A stretch of DNA of 64,000 bases from Tissierellales bacterium (GTDB lineage: Bacteria; Bacillota; Clostridia; Tissierellales; Sedimentibacteraceae). Numbering within the stretch: the first letter of the stretch is position 1; each line of letters begins with the position of its first letter. Shown here piece by piece: positions 57,448 to 64,000 of this stretch. Below the pieces are notes generated by a model. The model saw only the letters and a list, made by a program, of their open reading frames with translations. It ran no database searches and was not told where the DNA came from. The stretch is taken from assembly GCA_018433765.1 (NCBI GenBank), contig JAHDQO010000013.1, positions 248,001 to 312,000 of the forward strand, written 5' to 3'. The translations under genes were made by a program, and so were the position numbers.

Positions 57448-58752
57448 TTAGAATTTATAGGTTACAGCTCTTATTACTACAAATAAACAAGTTAATGCTG
57501 TAATTAGCAGTCCATTCTTTATCATACTTTTCAAATCATTAGATCTAGCCAATCCCATCTGTCCAAGCATGTCACCAGTAGGATAAGCGAAGAAAGTAAT
57601 TTGAGAACCTACTAACAATACCAATGCCCATAAATGCATAGGAATACTTAAATCTTGTACAATTGGTAAGAATAAATCGTATAAAACTTTTTCTTGTGCT
57701 ACTGCTGCACCAGATACGCCAAATACACCAACAAGAGTACTTATAATCATAAATCCTGCTTCTCCACCTGCATCAATTAAAGGTTTTAAATATCCTGCAA
57801 GTGCGTCAAAAGCTCCAGATTGAGTAACAAATTTCAAGAAAGGATCATATAAAACGAATAATAAGAATAACCAATACATTCTTGCACTACCCTTAATCAA
57901 AACTTTTAGAACATCAGCAGCACTTAATCCTGATGTCCAACCAGTTACAAAAGCGACAATAAACATTACAGTTAGAGCATATGAAGCACCAGCTTTTGCA
58001 ATAATTCCATAGGCTATTAAAGCTGCCATAGATAAGGCAAATGCAACAGTTGCTTTTTTAATTTTAGGTGTTACAACAAATTCTTTATTATCTACCATAT
58101 CTTCCTTAGAATATGAGACTACACCTTCATATTTTTTTTGAGTTCTTTGAGCAATGAAGTAAGTAGAAATCCAGATCAATACTGAAACTGGTAAACCAAC
58201 ATGTAATAAATAAGTACCATAACTTATATTGGTAAGACCCATAGTAGTAACAACAGGTGGAACAAAAGGCCCAAGGAACAACCCTGTAGCGCCAGCACCA
58301 TGCAACAATACGCCTAGTGCATTAGGAGTAATACCAAAACTAGCAACTATAGGAATAATTATTGGAGCTAAAATAGCATTAGAACCTGCCATAGAACCTA
58401 ACAAGCCAACAAGTATTACTGATGATGCCATTGTTGCTATCATAGCTTGTCTTTTTGTTTTTACACCTGTTTTGGTAACAACAATGTGAACAATATTTTG
58501 TGCAACCTTAGTTTCACTAAGAACTTCACCAAGTCCTGCACCCATTAAAATAATAAAACCAATTAGGCCTAGAAAAGAGCCTAGAGCTTCCTGAAGAGCT
58601 ACTCCAAAAGTAATAGGAGTTTGCCCAGTTAAAATAGCTCCTATAACAACACATAACATAACTACGGTTAGCATATCTTTACCTTTGAATGATAAAATAA
58701 TATAGACAAGTAAAGGTAAGAAGCCAAGTATTGCGGGTAAACCAAAAATCAT
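57448..58752 (-). CDS. Ion-transporter-superfamily permease of the catabolic cluster
   Basis: Membrane protein of 434 residues with about 12 hydrophobic segments. Seen: IVASFGITPNALGVLLHGAGATGLFLGPFVPPVVTTMG and LVGVFGVSGAAVAQEKVLYDLFLPI with FFAYPTGDMLGQMGLARS, a pattern of GntP/NhaC/citrate-type carriers of the IT superfamily. Probably imports the substrate degraded by the downstream enzymes; sodium/proton antiport is the alternative. ATG with AGGAGG. First gene of the cluster, with an operator-like palindrome upstream. Confidence 0.75.
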   Translation of the reverse strand: MIFGLPAILGFLPLLVYIILSFKGKDMLTVVMLCVVIGAILTGQTPITFGVALQEALGSFLGLIGFIILMGAGLGEVLSETKVAQNIVHIVVTKTGVKTKRQAMIATMASSVILVGLLGSMAGSNAILAPIIIPIVASFGITPNALGVLLHGAGATGLFLGPFVPPVVTTMGLTNISYGTYLLHVGLPVSVLIWISTYFIAQRTQKKYEGVVSYSKEDMVDNKEFVVTPKIKKATVAFALSMAALIAYGIIAKAGASYALTVMFIVAFVTGWTSGLSAADVLKVLIKGSARMYWLFLLFVLYDPFLKFVTQSGAFDALAGYLKPLIDAGGEAGFMIISTLVGVFGVSGAAVAQEKVLYDLFLPIVQDLSIPMHLWALVLLVGSQITFFAYPTGDMLGQMGLARSNDLKSMIKNGLLITALTCLFVVIRAVTYKF

Positions 58753-59091
58753 AAGCGTAATCCTCCTAGATTTTATTTATTTATAATAACCCGTTATGTT
58801 TATGAATATTGCAAAAATATAATATTTTTAATAACGTTCAATCATTAGTTTTAATGATTGTTCCATAAATTTCTTTTAATTAATTTAATTATTTGATAAA
58901 ATATATTTGGAAGGCTCCAGCAAGTTAAATTTACAATCATTAGTGTGTGTGTTAAATGATAGTTAATATATTTGCTGGGGTTTTTGCAAATTCAATTATC
59001 ATAACGTGCTAAAATAACGTAAGATAATTAATTCATTAATAGGTCATTATTTTTATCTAGTCTTATCTCGGATTATAATTTATTTTTTACT
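58753..59091. other. Control region between the permease and RpiR genes
   Basis: About 340 bases. A 22-base palindrome CAATCATTAG-TT-TTAATGATTG is at 58839-58860, and the same CAATCATTAG recurs at 58934-58943; both are candidate operators for the RpiR-type regulator. A hairpin CCAGCAA (58917-58923) with TTGCTGG (58972-58978) followed by TTTTT reads as a plus-strand terminator whose loop contains ATCATT/AATGAT. No ORF. Confidence 0.55.
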
Positions 59092-59937
59092 TTAGATGTA
59101 AATTCCTGTTTCAAAAGCAATTTTTTCTTGTTCTTTTAATTTTTTTAGTGTTTCATCTTTATTAACTTTACCTAACTTGACAACTAAAGCATTAAGTATT
59201 GTCATTGCTGAAACAAAAGAATAAGTATCGGTACTATTTTTAGCTATCAATGTAGTATCTGCTTTTATTGCAACAGGTGAAGAGTAACTATCTGTTATAG
59301 CAATTATTTTGCTTTGGCTATTTTTAAAATATTCTGTTATTTTAGATGTGAATTTCGTATAATGGGAAAAGCTGATTGTTATTAAAACATCCTCTTTCTT
59401 TATATAAGATAATTTTGTTGATATATCTTCTGTTCCTGCACTAAGTAGTTCAACATTTTCCATAAAACCTCTTAACATAAAATTTAAATAGTATGCAACA
59501 GTAAAAGAAGATCGTGAACCAATAATGTAAACTCTTCTACTCTTTGTTATTATGTCTATTGCTTTTTGAAACGATTCATATAATTCATCTGAATAGGTAG
59601 TTTTTAATGTGTTAATATTTAAGTCAATTGTTTTTTGTAAAACGTTATCATAGTCATTAGAACTAGATAAAAAATGCTTGAATTCTCTCATGGGTACTAT
59701 TTCTTTTTTTACAACTTTTTGAATTTCTTTTTGAAAAGCAGGGTAGCCGCTAAACCCAATCTCTTGAGCAAATCTAGTGATACTTGCAGCACTTACTCCA
59801 GTTTTTTCAGTTAACTCTTTTACTGAAAGAAAAGATAGTACAGTATAATTTTCTTTAACGAAATCTGCTATAATTTTAAAAGTTTTAGATAATGAGTCAT
59901 ATTTTGTATCAATCTTATAAAAAATATTATTTTCCAT
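59092..59937 (-). CDS. RpiR/MurR-family transcriptional regulator
   Basis: Regulator of 281 residues: N-terminal helix-turn-helix (FLSVKELTEKTGVSAASITRFAQEIGFSGYPAFQKEI) and C-terminal SIS sugar-phosphate-binding domain (SRRVYIIGSRSSFTVAYYLNFML, EDVLITISFSHYT, KIIAITDSYSSPVA). The neighbouring cluster contains an L-Ala-Glu-epimerase-like enzyme and other amide hydrolases; since MurR-type members respond to MurNAc-6-phosphate, a link to cell-wall peptide use is possible. A TTGACA about 75 bases upstream gives it its own promoter. Confidence 0.9.
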   Translation of the reverse strand: MENNIFYKIDTKYDSLSKTFKIIADFVKENYTVLSFLSVKELTEKTGVSAASITRFAQEIGFSGYPAFQKEIQKVVKKEIVPMREFKHFLSSSNDYDNVLQKTIDLNINTLKTTYSDELYESFQKAIDIITKSRRVYIIGSRSSFTVAYYLNFMLRGFMENVELLSAGTEDISTKLSYIKKEDVLITISFSHYTKFTSKITEYFKNSQSKIIAITDSYSSPVAIKADTTLIAKNSTDTYSFVSAMTILNALVVKLGKVNKDETLKKLKEQEKIAFETGIYI

Positions 59938-60096
59938 TAAACCACCCTTGATTGTAATAATGTTTTCATGAAATGCAATTTATGTAACATTATTTTCATT
60001 ATTTATATATAGCTTAATTCATAATATTAAATTTGTCAACAGTTTTTGAAAGTAATTTTACAAATTTTTAAATTTATGCAAAATTGGTTACATAAT

Positions 60097-60135
60097 AAAA
60101 AGAATCTATTATAAATAACATAATAGATTCTTTTT
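60097..60135 (-). terminator. Terminator of the T-box-controlled mini-ORF transcript
   Basis: Perfect 15-bp stem AAAAAGAATCTATTA (60097-60111) with TAATAGATTCTTTTT (60121-60135). On the minus strand it ends in TTTTTATT and its first base overlaps the stop codon of the 10-codon ORF. Confidence 0.9.
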
Positions 60136-60167
60136 CAAGTTATAATGTGAATAATTTCATCTTCCAT
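60135..60167 (-). CDS. Ten-residue isoleucine-rich mini-ORF
   Basis: MEDEIIHIIT, ATG at 60165-60167 preceded by AAGGAG with ideal spacing (8 bases), TGA at 60135-60137 at the foot of the terminator hairpin. Four of ten codons are isoleucine (three ATT, one ATA). It begins 11 bases after the stop of the 38-codon ORF. Either a leader peptide whose translation tunes the terminator, or a second tiny product of the T-box transcript. Confidence 0.5.
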   Translation of the reverse strand: MEDEIIHIIT

Positions 60168-60178
60168 TACAATACTCC

Positions 60179-60295
60179 TTAATTTTCGAAGTTATCTTTA
60201 AACATGCCATTTCCAAAGAAGTTTAAGTTTTGTTCGTATTGCTTAGATGATTCTTTTTTTAGCTCTTCATTTAAAGTTTTTTCTTTCTCATTCAT
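60179..60295 (-). CDS. 38-residue small protein under T-box control
   Basis: MNEKEKTLNEELKKESSKQY followed by EQNLNFFGNGMFKDNFEN. ATG at 60293-60295 with AAAGGAG seven bases before it, directly after the T-box terminator. Charged, helical N-terminal half, then an aromatic FFGNGMF patch; no signal peptide, no cysteine and no isoleucine codon. Not recognised. It is the first gene behind an isoleucine-type T-box and the transcript ends after the 10-codon ORF. Too short for most gene callers. Confidence 0.65.
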   Translation of the reverse strand: MNEKEKTLNEELKKESSKQYEQNLNFFGNGMFKDNFEN

Positions 60296-60323
60296 TTTAA
60301 AGCTCCTTTCTTTTTTTATAAAT

Positions 60324-60613
60324 AAAAAAACGTCCTTGAAAATATAATTCAAGGACGAGAATTAACCCGCGGTACCACCTTATTTACACAATAGTGTCAC
60401 TTATTTTAAGTTCTAACAAACCTAGACCAATAACGAGGTCAACCGTTATCAATTACTATTTTCACTGATACAGCTCTAGAGTGATTTCCACTTTTTAAAT
60501 ATTATCGTATCTCACCATCACGACTCTCTTAAAATATTTATATAAAAAGCTTCGTCTCTTTCATCGCCTTACAAAATTTTAATTATTATAATAAATAATA
60601 ATGTTGATGTCAA
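60324..60613 (-). promoter_or_regulatory. T-box leader, probably isoleucine-specific, with promoter
   Basis: Minus strand: -35 TTGACA (60608-60613), 17 bp, -10 TATAAT (60585-60590). The leader has stem I with the AG-rich GAGAGTCG/GATACGAT bulge, a specifier strand GGAA-ATC-ACTCT (around 60474-60491) reading ATC (Ile), the T-box core AAGGTGGTACCGCGGG (60367-60382), and the terminator CGTCCTTGAA (60331-60340) with TTCAAGGACG (60348-60357) plus T run. Uncharged tRNA-Ile should promote read-through. The specifier is inferred from position within the loop. Confidence 0.93.
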
Positions 60614-60856
60614 TAATATTTGCAAAATAAAATCTGTTAATTTAAACCAGTATTTTATTTATATTATGATATAGAGTTATGTTAGTGTATATAATATATG
60701 TTGAATAAATAGAAATATTGAGTAAAATCAAACATTAATTATAGACTGCTGTTTGTTAATAAATAAATACAGTATTTAAATGTTTTTGCTTTGTTTCTTA
60801 TAGATTTATTACTTGAAACATGTATAATAATGTGTTAACATATGGTTGAATTTAAT

Positions 60857-60986
60857 AGTAGGGGTGCTGATGTTAGTCGGCTGAGATTAAGAACTGAATT
60901 CTTTGACCCTTGAACCTGAACTGGGTAATTCCAGCGTAGGGATAGGTAATAGCATATTTACCTATGTGTAATATGCTTTTTTATTT
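60857..60986 (+). promoter_or_regulatory. TPP riboswitch (THI element) with terminator
   Basis: Conserved words in order: GGGGTGC (60860-60866), GGCTGAGATTA, ACCCTTGAACCTGAACTGG, GGTAATTCCAGCGTAGGGA (to 60942). The expression platform shows two exclusive hairpins: ATAGGTAA (60942-60949) with TTTACCTAT, and the terminator AGCATATT (60951-60958) with AATATGCT followed by TTTTTT. Should switch off thiW and the following salvage genes when thiamine pyrophosphate is high. Confidence 0.97.
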
Positions 60987-61033
60987 AGAAGTTCAAGGTT
61001 AGCCTCCTATTATTAATAAAGGAGGTTTTTTTA

Positions 61034-61531
61034 TTGAAAAAAAATATAATTGCTTCACTATTAGCTGCTATAGGTATTTTGACATCTAGTGTAATATGCA
61101 TACCAGTTGGTGTTGCTAAGTGCTATCCTATCCAGCATACAATAAATATAATATCAGCAGTTCTTTTAGGTCCTGTATATAGTGTGATAACAGCATTTTT
61201 AATATCACTTATTAGATTGCTATCAGGAACTGGTACCATTCTTGCTTTTCCCGGAAGTATGATAGGGGCTTTATTAGCAGGACTGCTTTACCAGAAGTTT
61301 GAGAAAGATTCTAGTGCAGTTATTGGAGAGGTAATAGGTACAGGAATAATAGGTGCAATGGTAGCAGTGCCGATATCTAACTTATTTCTAGGAACTAGTA
61401 AGGCGGCCTTTGCCTTGATAATTCCTTTTATAGTAAGCAGTTTAGGTGGAGCTGTGATATCTATAGCTTTACTGAAATCTGTATCATTGAAGAAACATTT
61501 AGATAAATTCAAGATTCAAAATGCAGAATAA
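61034..61531 (+). CDS. thiW: ThiW, energy-coupling S component for thiazole uptake
   Basis: Membrane protein of 165 residues with about five hydrophobic segments. Seen: VGVAKCYPIQHTINIISAVLLGPVYS, FLISLIRLLSGTGTILAFPGSMIGALLAGLLYQKF, the ThiW signature. It uses the shared ECF module encoded elsewhere to import hydroxyethylthiazole. TTG start at 61034 with AAAGGAGG upstream. First gene behind the TPP riboswitch, consistent with the downstream salvage kinases. Confidence 0.93.
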   Translation: MKKNIIASLLAAIGILTSSVICIPVGVAKCYPIQHTINIISAVLLGPVYSVITAFLISLIRLLSGTGTILAFPGSMIGALLAGLLYQKFEKDSSAVIGEVIGTGIIGAMVAVPISNLFLGTSKAAFALIIPFIVSSLGGAVISIALLKSVSLKKHLDKFKIQNAE

Positions 61532-61535
61532 GAAA

Positions 61536-61900
61536 TTTAAATTAACCACGGAAGAACACGGAAAGACACGGAGTTTATTTTTTGCTTACGCAAAGTTTAT
61601 AAAACGAGGGATGAGTAACTAATTAATAAACGAGGGATGAGTAACTAGAAACTAGTAACATGGAGGTTTTACTTTCGTAAAACATTGTCTATTTAAAATC
61701 TAAAGCTAATTAACCACGGAAGAACACGGAAAGACACGGAATTTATTCTTTACGTACGTAAAGGATATAAAACGAGGAATGAGTAATAACTAATAAACGA
61801 AGGATGAGTAACTAGAAACTAGTAACATGGAAGCTTTACGACAGTAAAGCAACCTAAATTTTTAACTTTTAATTTTTAACTTTTATCTTTGACAAGTATA
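61536..61900. repeat. Heptamer-arm elements, two tandem 168-bp copies
   Basis: Fills the gap thiW-thiD. Copies start at 61541 and 61709. Each has an ATTAACCACGGAAGAACACGG arm, a hairpin (TTTGCTTACGCAAA at 61582-61595; CTTTACGTACGTAAAG at 61748-61763), arms of AACGAGGGATGAGT units, the word ACTAGTAACATGG, and a closing hairpin (GTTTTACTTTCGTAAAAC ending 61683; GCTTTACGACAGTAAAGC ending 61850). Both hairpins differ between copies by changes on both strands that keep pairing. After copy 2 comes an AACTTTT arm to about 61890. Confidence 0.8.
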
Positions 61901-61938
61901 ACTGTCAGTATTAGGAAAAAAGGGGGCTGTTATAAATT

Positions 61939-62712
61939 ATGAAGAAGGTATTAACAATAGCGGGTTCAGATAGCAGTGGTGGAGCAGGCATACAAGCAGA
62001 CTTAAAAACATTTGCAGCAAATGGAGTATATGGTGCGAGTGTCATTACTGCGGTTACAGCACAAAATACCCAAGGAGTTTATGATATACAGAGTATTAAA
62101 CCTGAAATTGTACAAAAGCAAATTGAAGCTGTTTTAGATGATATAGAAATAGAAGCTGTAAAAATAGGTATGGTTTTTAATGATAAAATAATACATGCTA
62201 TAAATAATACTCTGACTAAATATAACATACAAAAAATAGTATTAGATCCTGTTATGATATCAACTAGTGGAAAAAGACTTATAGATAAAAAAGCAGAAAA
62301 ATCACTTATAGATCTTTTTAAAATATCTTATGTTATTACTCCTAATATTCCAGAAGCTGAAGCTTTAACAAACAAGAATATAACAAATATAGAAGACATG
62401 AAAGAAGCATGTATTAATATAAGAAAATTAGGTGCTAGATCAGTACTTTTAAAAGGTGGACATTTAGATAGAAAAGCAGTAGATGTGCTGCTGCATAACG
62501 AAAAGTTTTATTATTTCGAAAAAGAAAAAATAAATACAAAAAATACACATGGTACAGGATGTACTTTATCATCAGCTATAGCATCAAACTTAGCTAAAGG
62601 ATATGAATTACCAAATGCAGTTGAAAAAGCAAAAGAATATTTAACAAACGCAATCAGCAAGTCTTATAGTGTTGGAAAAGGCAACGGTCCTGTAAATCAT
62701 TTTTATAAATAA
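61939..62712 (+). CDS. thiD: Hydroxymethylpyrimidine/phosphomethylpyrimidine kinase
   Basis: Phosphorylates HMP and HMP-P for thiamine synthesis. 257 residues of the ribokinase family: [52 protein letters not shown] and the anion hole [22 protein letters not shown] preceded by a purine-rich GGGGG site. Flanked by repeat blocks on both sides. Confidence 0.96.
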   Translation: MKKVLTIAGSDSSGGAGIQADLKTFAANGVYGASVITAVTAQNTQGVYDIQSIKPEIVQKQIEAVLDDIEIEAVKIGMVFNDKIIHAINNTLTKYNIQKIVLDPVMISTSGKRLIDKKAEKSLIDLFKISYVITPNIPEAEALTNKNITNIEDMKEACINIRKLGARSVLLKGGHLDRKAVDVLLHNEKFYYFEKEKINTKNTHGTGCTLSSAIASNLAKGYELPNAVEKAKEYLTNAISKSYSVGKGNGPVNHFYK

Positions 62713-62718
62713 AATTTA

Positions 62719-63012
62719 TAAAAAAACGAGAAACGAGAAATTAGGAAACGAGAAACAAGGATAGTTTTTATAAATAAAAACTTTTTAAAATAATAATAAT
62801 AATAAATTTTCTAAAAGAAAATTTAAACCATGTTCCTCGTTCCTCGTTATTAGTTACTCGTTTATAGAATAACGAGAAACGAGAAATTAGGAAACGAGAA
62901 ACAAGGATAGTTTTTATAAATAAAAACTTTTTAAAATAATAATAATAAAAATAAATTTTCTAAAAGAGAATTTAAACCATATTACTCGTTACTAGTTCCT
63001 CGTTACTCGTTC
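62719..63012. repeat. Two tandem 146-bp heptamer-arm palindromes
   Basis: Fills the gap thiD-thiM. The first ~100 bases of both copies are almost identical: 5' arm of AACGAGA/AAACGAG heptamers (from 62725 and 62871), hairpin AGTTTTTATAAATAAAAACT, (AAT)n linker and hairpin AAATTTTCTAAAAGAAAATTT (the second copy has GAATTT). The 3' arms (62828-62864; 62977-63012), complementary to the 5' arm, use the same heptamers TTCCTCG, TTACTCG and TTACTAG in different order. Best-preserved examples of the family. Confidence 0.85.
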
Positions 63013-63035
63013 AATAATGAAAGGAAGGTGTTTAT

Positions 63036-63836
63036 ATGAAACAAAATAATATAATTAAAAAAGTGAGAGAAGAGTCTCCATTAATACATCATATTACAAA
63101 TTATGTTACAGTGAATGATTGTGCAAATATTACATTAGCGTTTGGGGCAAGTCCTGTTATGGCTCACTGCATTGATGAAGTAGAAGAAATGGTTAGTATT
63201 TCTTCAGCTTTAGTGTTAAACATAGGTACTATCCAATCTTCTAGTATAGAAGCATTTATTAAAGCTGGAAAGAAAGCTATTAGTTTAGGTAAACCTGTTA
63301 TCTTTGACCCAGTTGGATGTGGAGCTTCTAAACTTCGTAGTGATGTATCTAAAGCAATAATAAATGAAGTTAAACCAAGTGTTATAAAAGGAAACATGGC
63401 TGAAATAAAACATTTACTTTTCAATAAAAGTAATATGAAAGGAGTAGATTCAGAAGAAAGCATGAAAGATGCAGAGAAAATTTCTGTTGAATTAGCTTTA
63501 AAGACTAATGCGGTAGTTGTTACTACAGGAAAAGTTGATTATATTACAGATGGTAAACGTATAGCAGCTGTAAGCAATGGAACAAGTATGTTATCAAAAA
63601 TTACTGGAACAGGTTGTATGTTAAATTCAATTATAGCAAGCTGCTGTAGTGTTAATAATGATTATTTAGTAAGTTCAGCAGTAGCTACATCAGCAATGGG
63701 AATTTGCGGTGAAACAGCGGAAAAAAATCTAAACATCAATGAAGGTTCAGGAACTTTTAGATATAGATTAATAGATGCATTTTATTTCATAGATGATGAA
63801 AAAATTAATAAAAGTGGGAGAATAAAAATTGTATAA
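63036..63836 (+). CDS. thiM: Hydroxyethylthiazole kinase
   Basis: Phosphorylates hydroxyethylthiazole in thiamine salvage. 266 residues: [59 protein letters not shown] and the active-site [14 protein letters not shown] with GAAAGGAAGG. Overlaps the start of thiE by 8 bases. Confidence 0.96.
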   Translation: MKQNNIIKKVREESPLIHHITNYVTVNDCANITLAFGASPVMAHCIDEVEEMVSISSALVLNIGTIQSSSIEAFIKAGKKAISLGKPVIFDPVGCGASKLRSDVSKAIINEVKPSVIKGNMAEIKHLLFNKSNMKGVDSEESMKDAEKISVELALKTNAVVVTTGKVDYITDGKRIAAVSNGTSMLSKITGTGCMLNSIIASCCSVNNDYLVSSAVATSAMGICGETAEKNLNINEGSGTFRYRLIDAFYFIDDEKINKSGRIKIV

Positions 63837-64000
63837 AATAGATTATAGTATTTATTTGGTAACAGATAGAAATTTAATCAAAGATAAGACATTAACTGAA
63901 GCAGTTGAAGAAGCAATAAAAGGTGGAGCTACAATAGTTCAACTAAGAGAAAAAGAAGCAACTTCAAGAGAATTTTATGAAGTTGCATTAAAAGTAAAAG
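63829..64000 (+). CDS. thiE: Thiamine-phosphate synthase, cut by window end
   Basis: Joins HMP-pyrophosphate and thiazole phosphate to thiamine phosphate. The N-terminal 57 residues are present: [26 protein letters not shown] followed by [18 protein letters not shown], unmistakable ThiE. TTG start at 63829 with GTGGGAG 8 bases upstream; overlaps thiM by 8 bases. Completes the salvage set W-D-M-E; no de novo genes (thiC, thiG) are visible. Confidence 0.93.
   Translation, partial: MYKIDYSIYLVTDRNLIKDKTLTEAVEEAIKGGATIVQLREKEATSREFYEVALKVK

Noticed and set aside
62719-63012. Possible CRISPR-like array
   Set aside because: Repeats are palindromic, degenerate heptamer runs without constant-length spacers, and no cas genes are near.

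Overview
The window is low-GC, AT-rich, Gram-positive (Firmicutes) chromosomal DNA, most likely from an anaerobic Clostridia-class bacterium. Pointers are the mazG/HU gene order, a complete agr-type quorum-sensing locus, T-box and TPP leaders, a Rex-type operator, a GlpP antitermination circuit, a wealth of TTG/GTG starts with strong AGGAGG sites, and transporters for amino acids and dicarboxylates. The F-type ATP synthase carries sodium-binding signatures and two different rotor subunits, one of them a four-helix fusion, the arrangement best known from Acetobacterium woodii. Together with several probably sodium-coupled carriers this suggests a sodium-based energy economy and amino-acid or peptide fermentation. 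Genus cannot be fixed from this window.

Layout. 1-3.2 kb: recD2 (cut by the window edge) and a Rex-operator-controlled butanediol-type dehydrogenase, both on the minus strand. 3.5-9.2 kb: lipid-II-type flippase, MazG, HU, a CPA2 antiporter and a ZIP metal transporter. 9.4-14.1 kb: tRNA t6A synthase, arginine phosphatase, RpiB, TagO/WecA-like transferase and UDP-GlcNAc epimerase. 14.6-22.5 kb: the atp operon in the order Z-I-a-c1-c2-b-delta-alpha-gamma-beta-epsilon. 22.9-24.1 kb: murA. 24.3-27.9 kb: agr locus (two LytTR regulators and an AgrC-like kinase, convergent with agrB-agrD). 28-33.8 kb: a degraded gene, a REP-like palindrome, an S41 lipoprotein, HutD/Ves, an aminotransferase remnant, MarR, and a BlaI/M56 pair with an unusual sensor. 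33.8-39.8 kb: glp regulon with two matching GlpP leaders. 39.9-44.6 kb: sigma-54 activator with its -24/-12 promoter driving a MalY-type enzyme and a symporter. 44.8-53.2 kb: hydrolase, second symporter, GlnK/GlnL-like two-component pair, TAXI-TRAP system. 53.3-59.9 kb: minus-strand catabolic cluster (M20 peptidase, enolase-superfamily epimerase, cytosolic class-A serine hydrolase, nitrilase-family amidase, permease) under a RpiR/MurR regulator. 60.1-60.6 kb: an isoleucine-type T-box that drives only two tiny ORFs. 60.8-64 kb: TPP riboswitch and thiamine salvage genes thiW-thiD-thiM-thiE.

Two things stand out as possibly undescribed. First, at least eight intergenic spaces hold modular elements built from degenerate heptamer-repeat arms (types AACGAGT, AACTATC, AAAAGTT, ACACGGAA) around small hairpins of the form YTTTAC-N-GTAAAR; the hairpins covary between copies and several elements fold as long imperfect palindromes. 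Second, the T-box transcript encodes a 38-residue protein and a 10-residue, isoleucine-rich peptide and then ends in a terminator, with no biosynthetic, transport or synthetase gene attached.

All calls come from reading the sequence and recalling family motifs; no database search was run.
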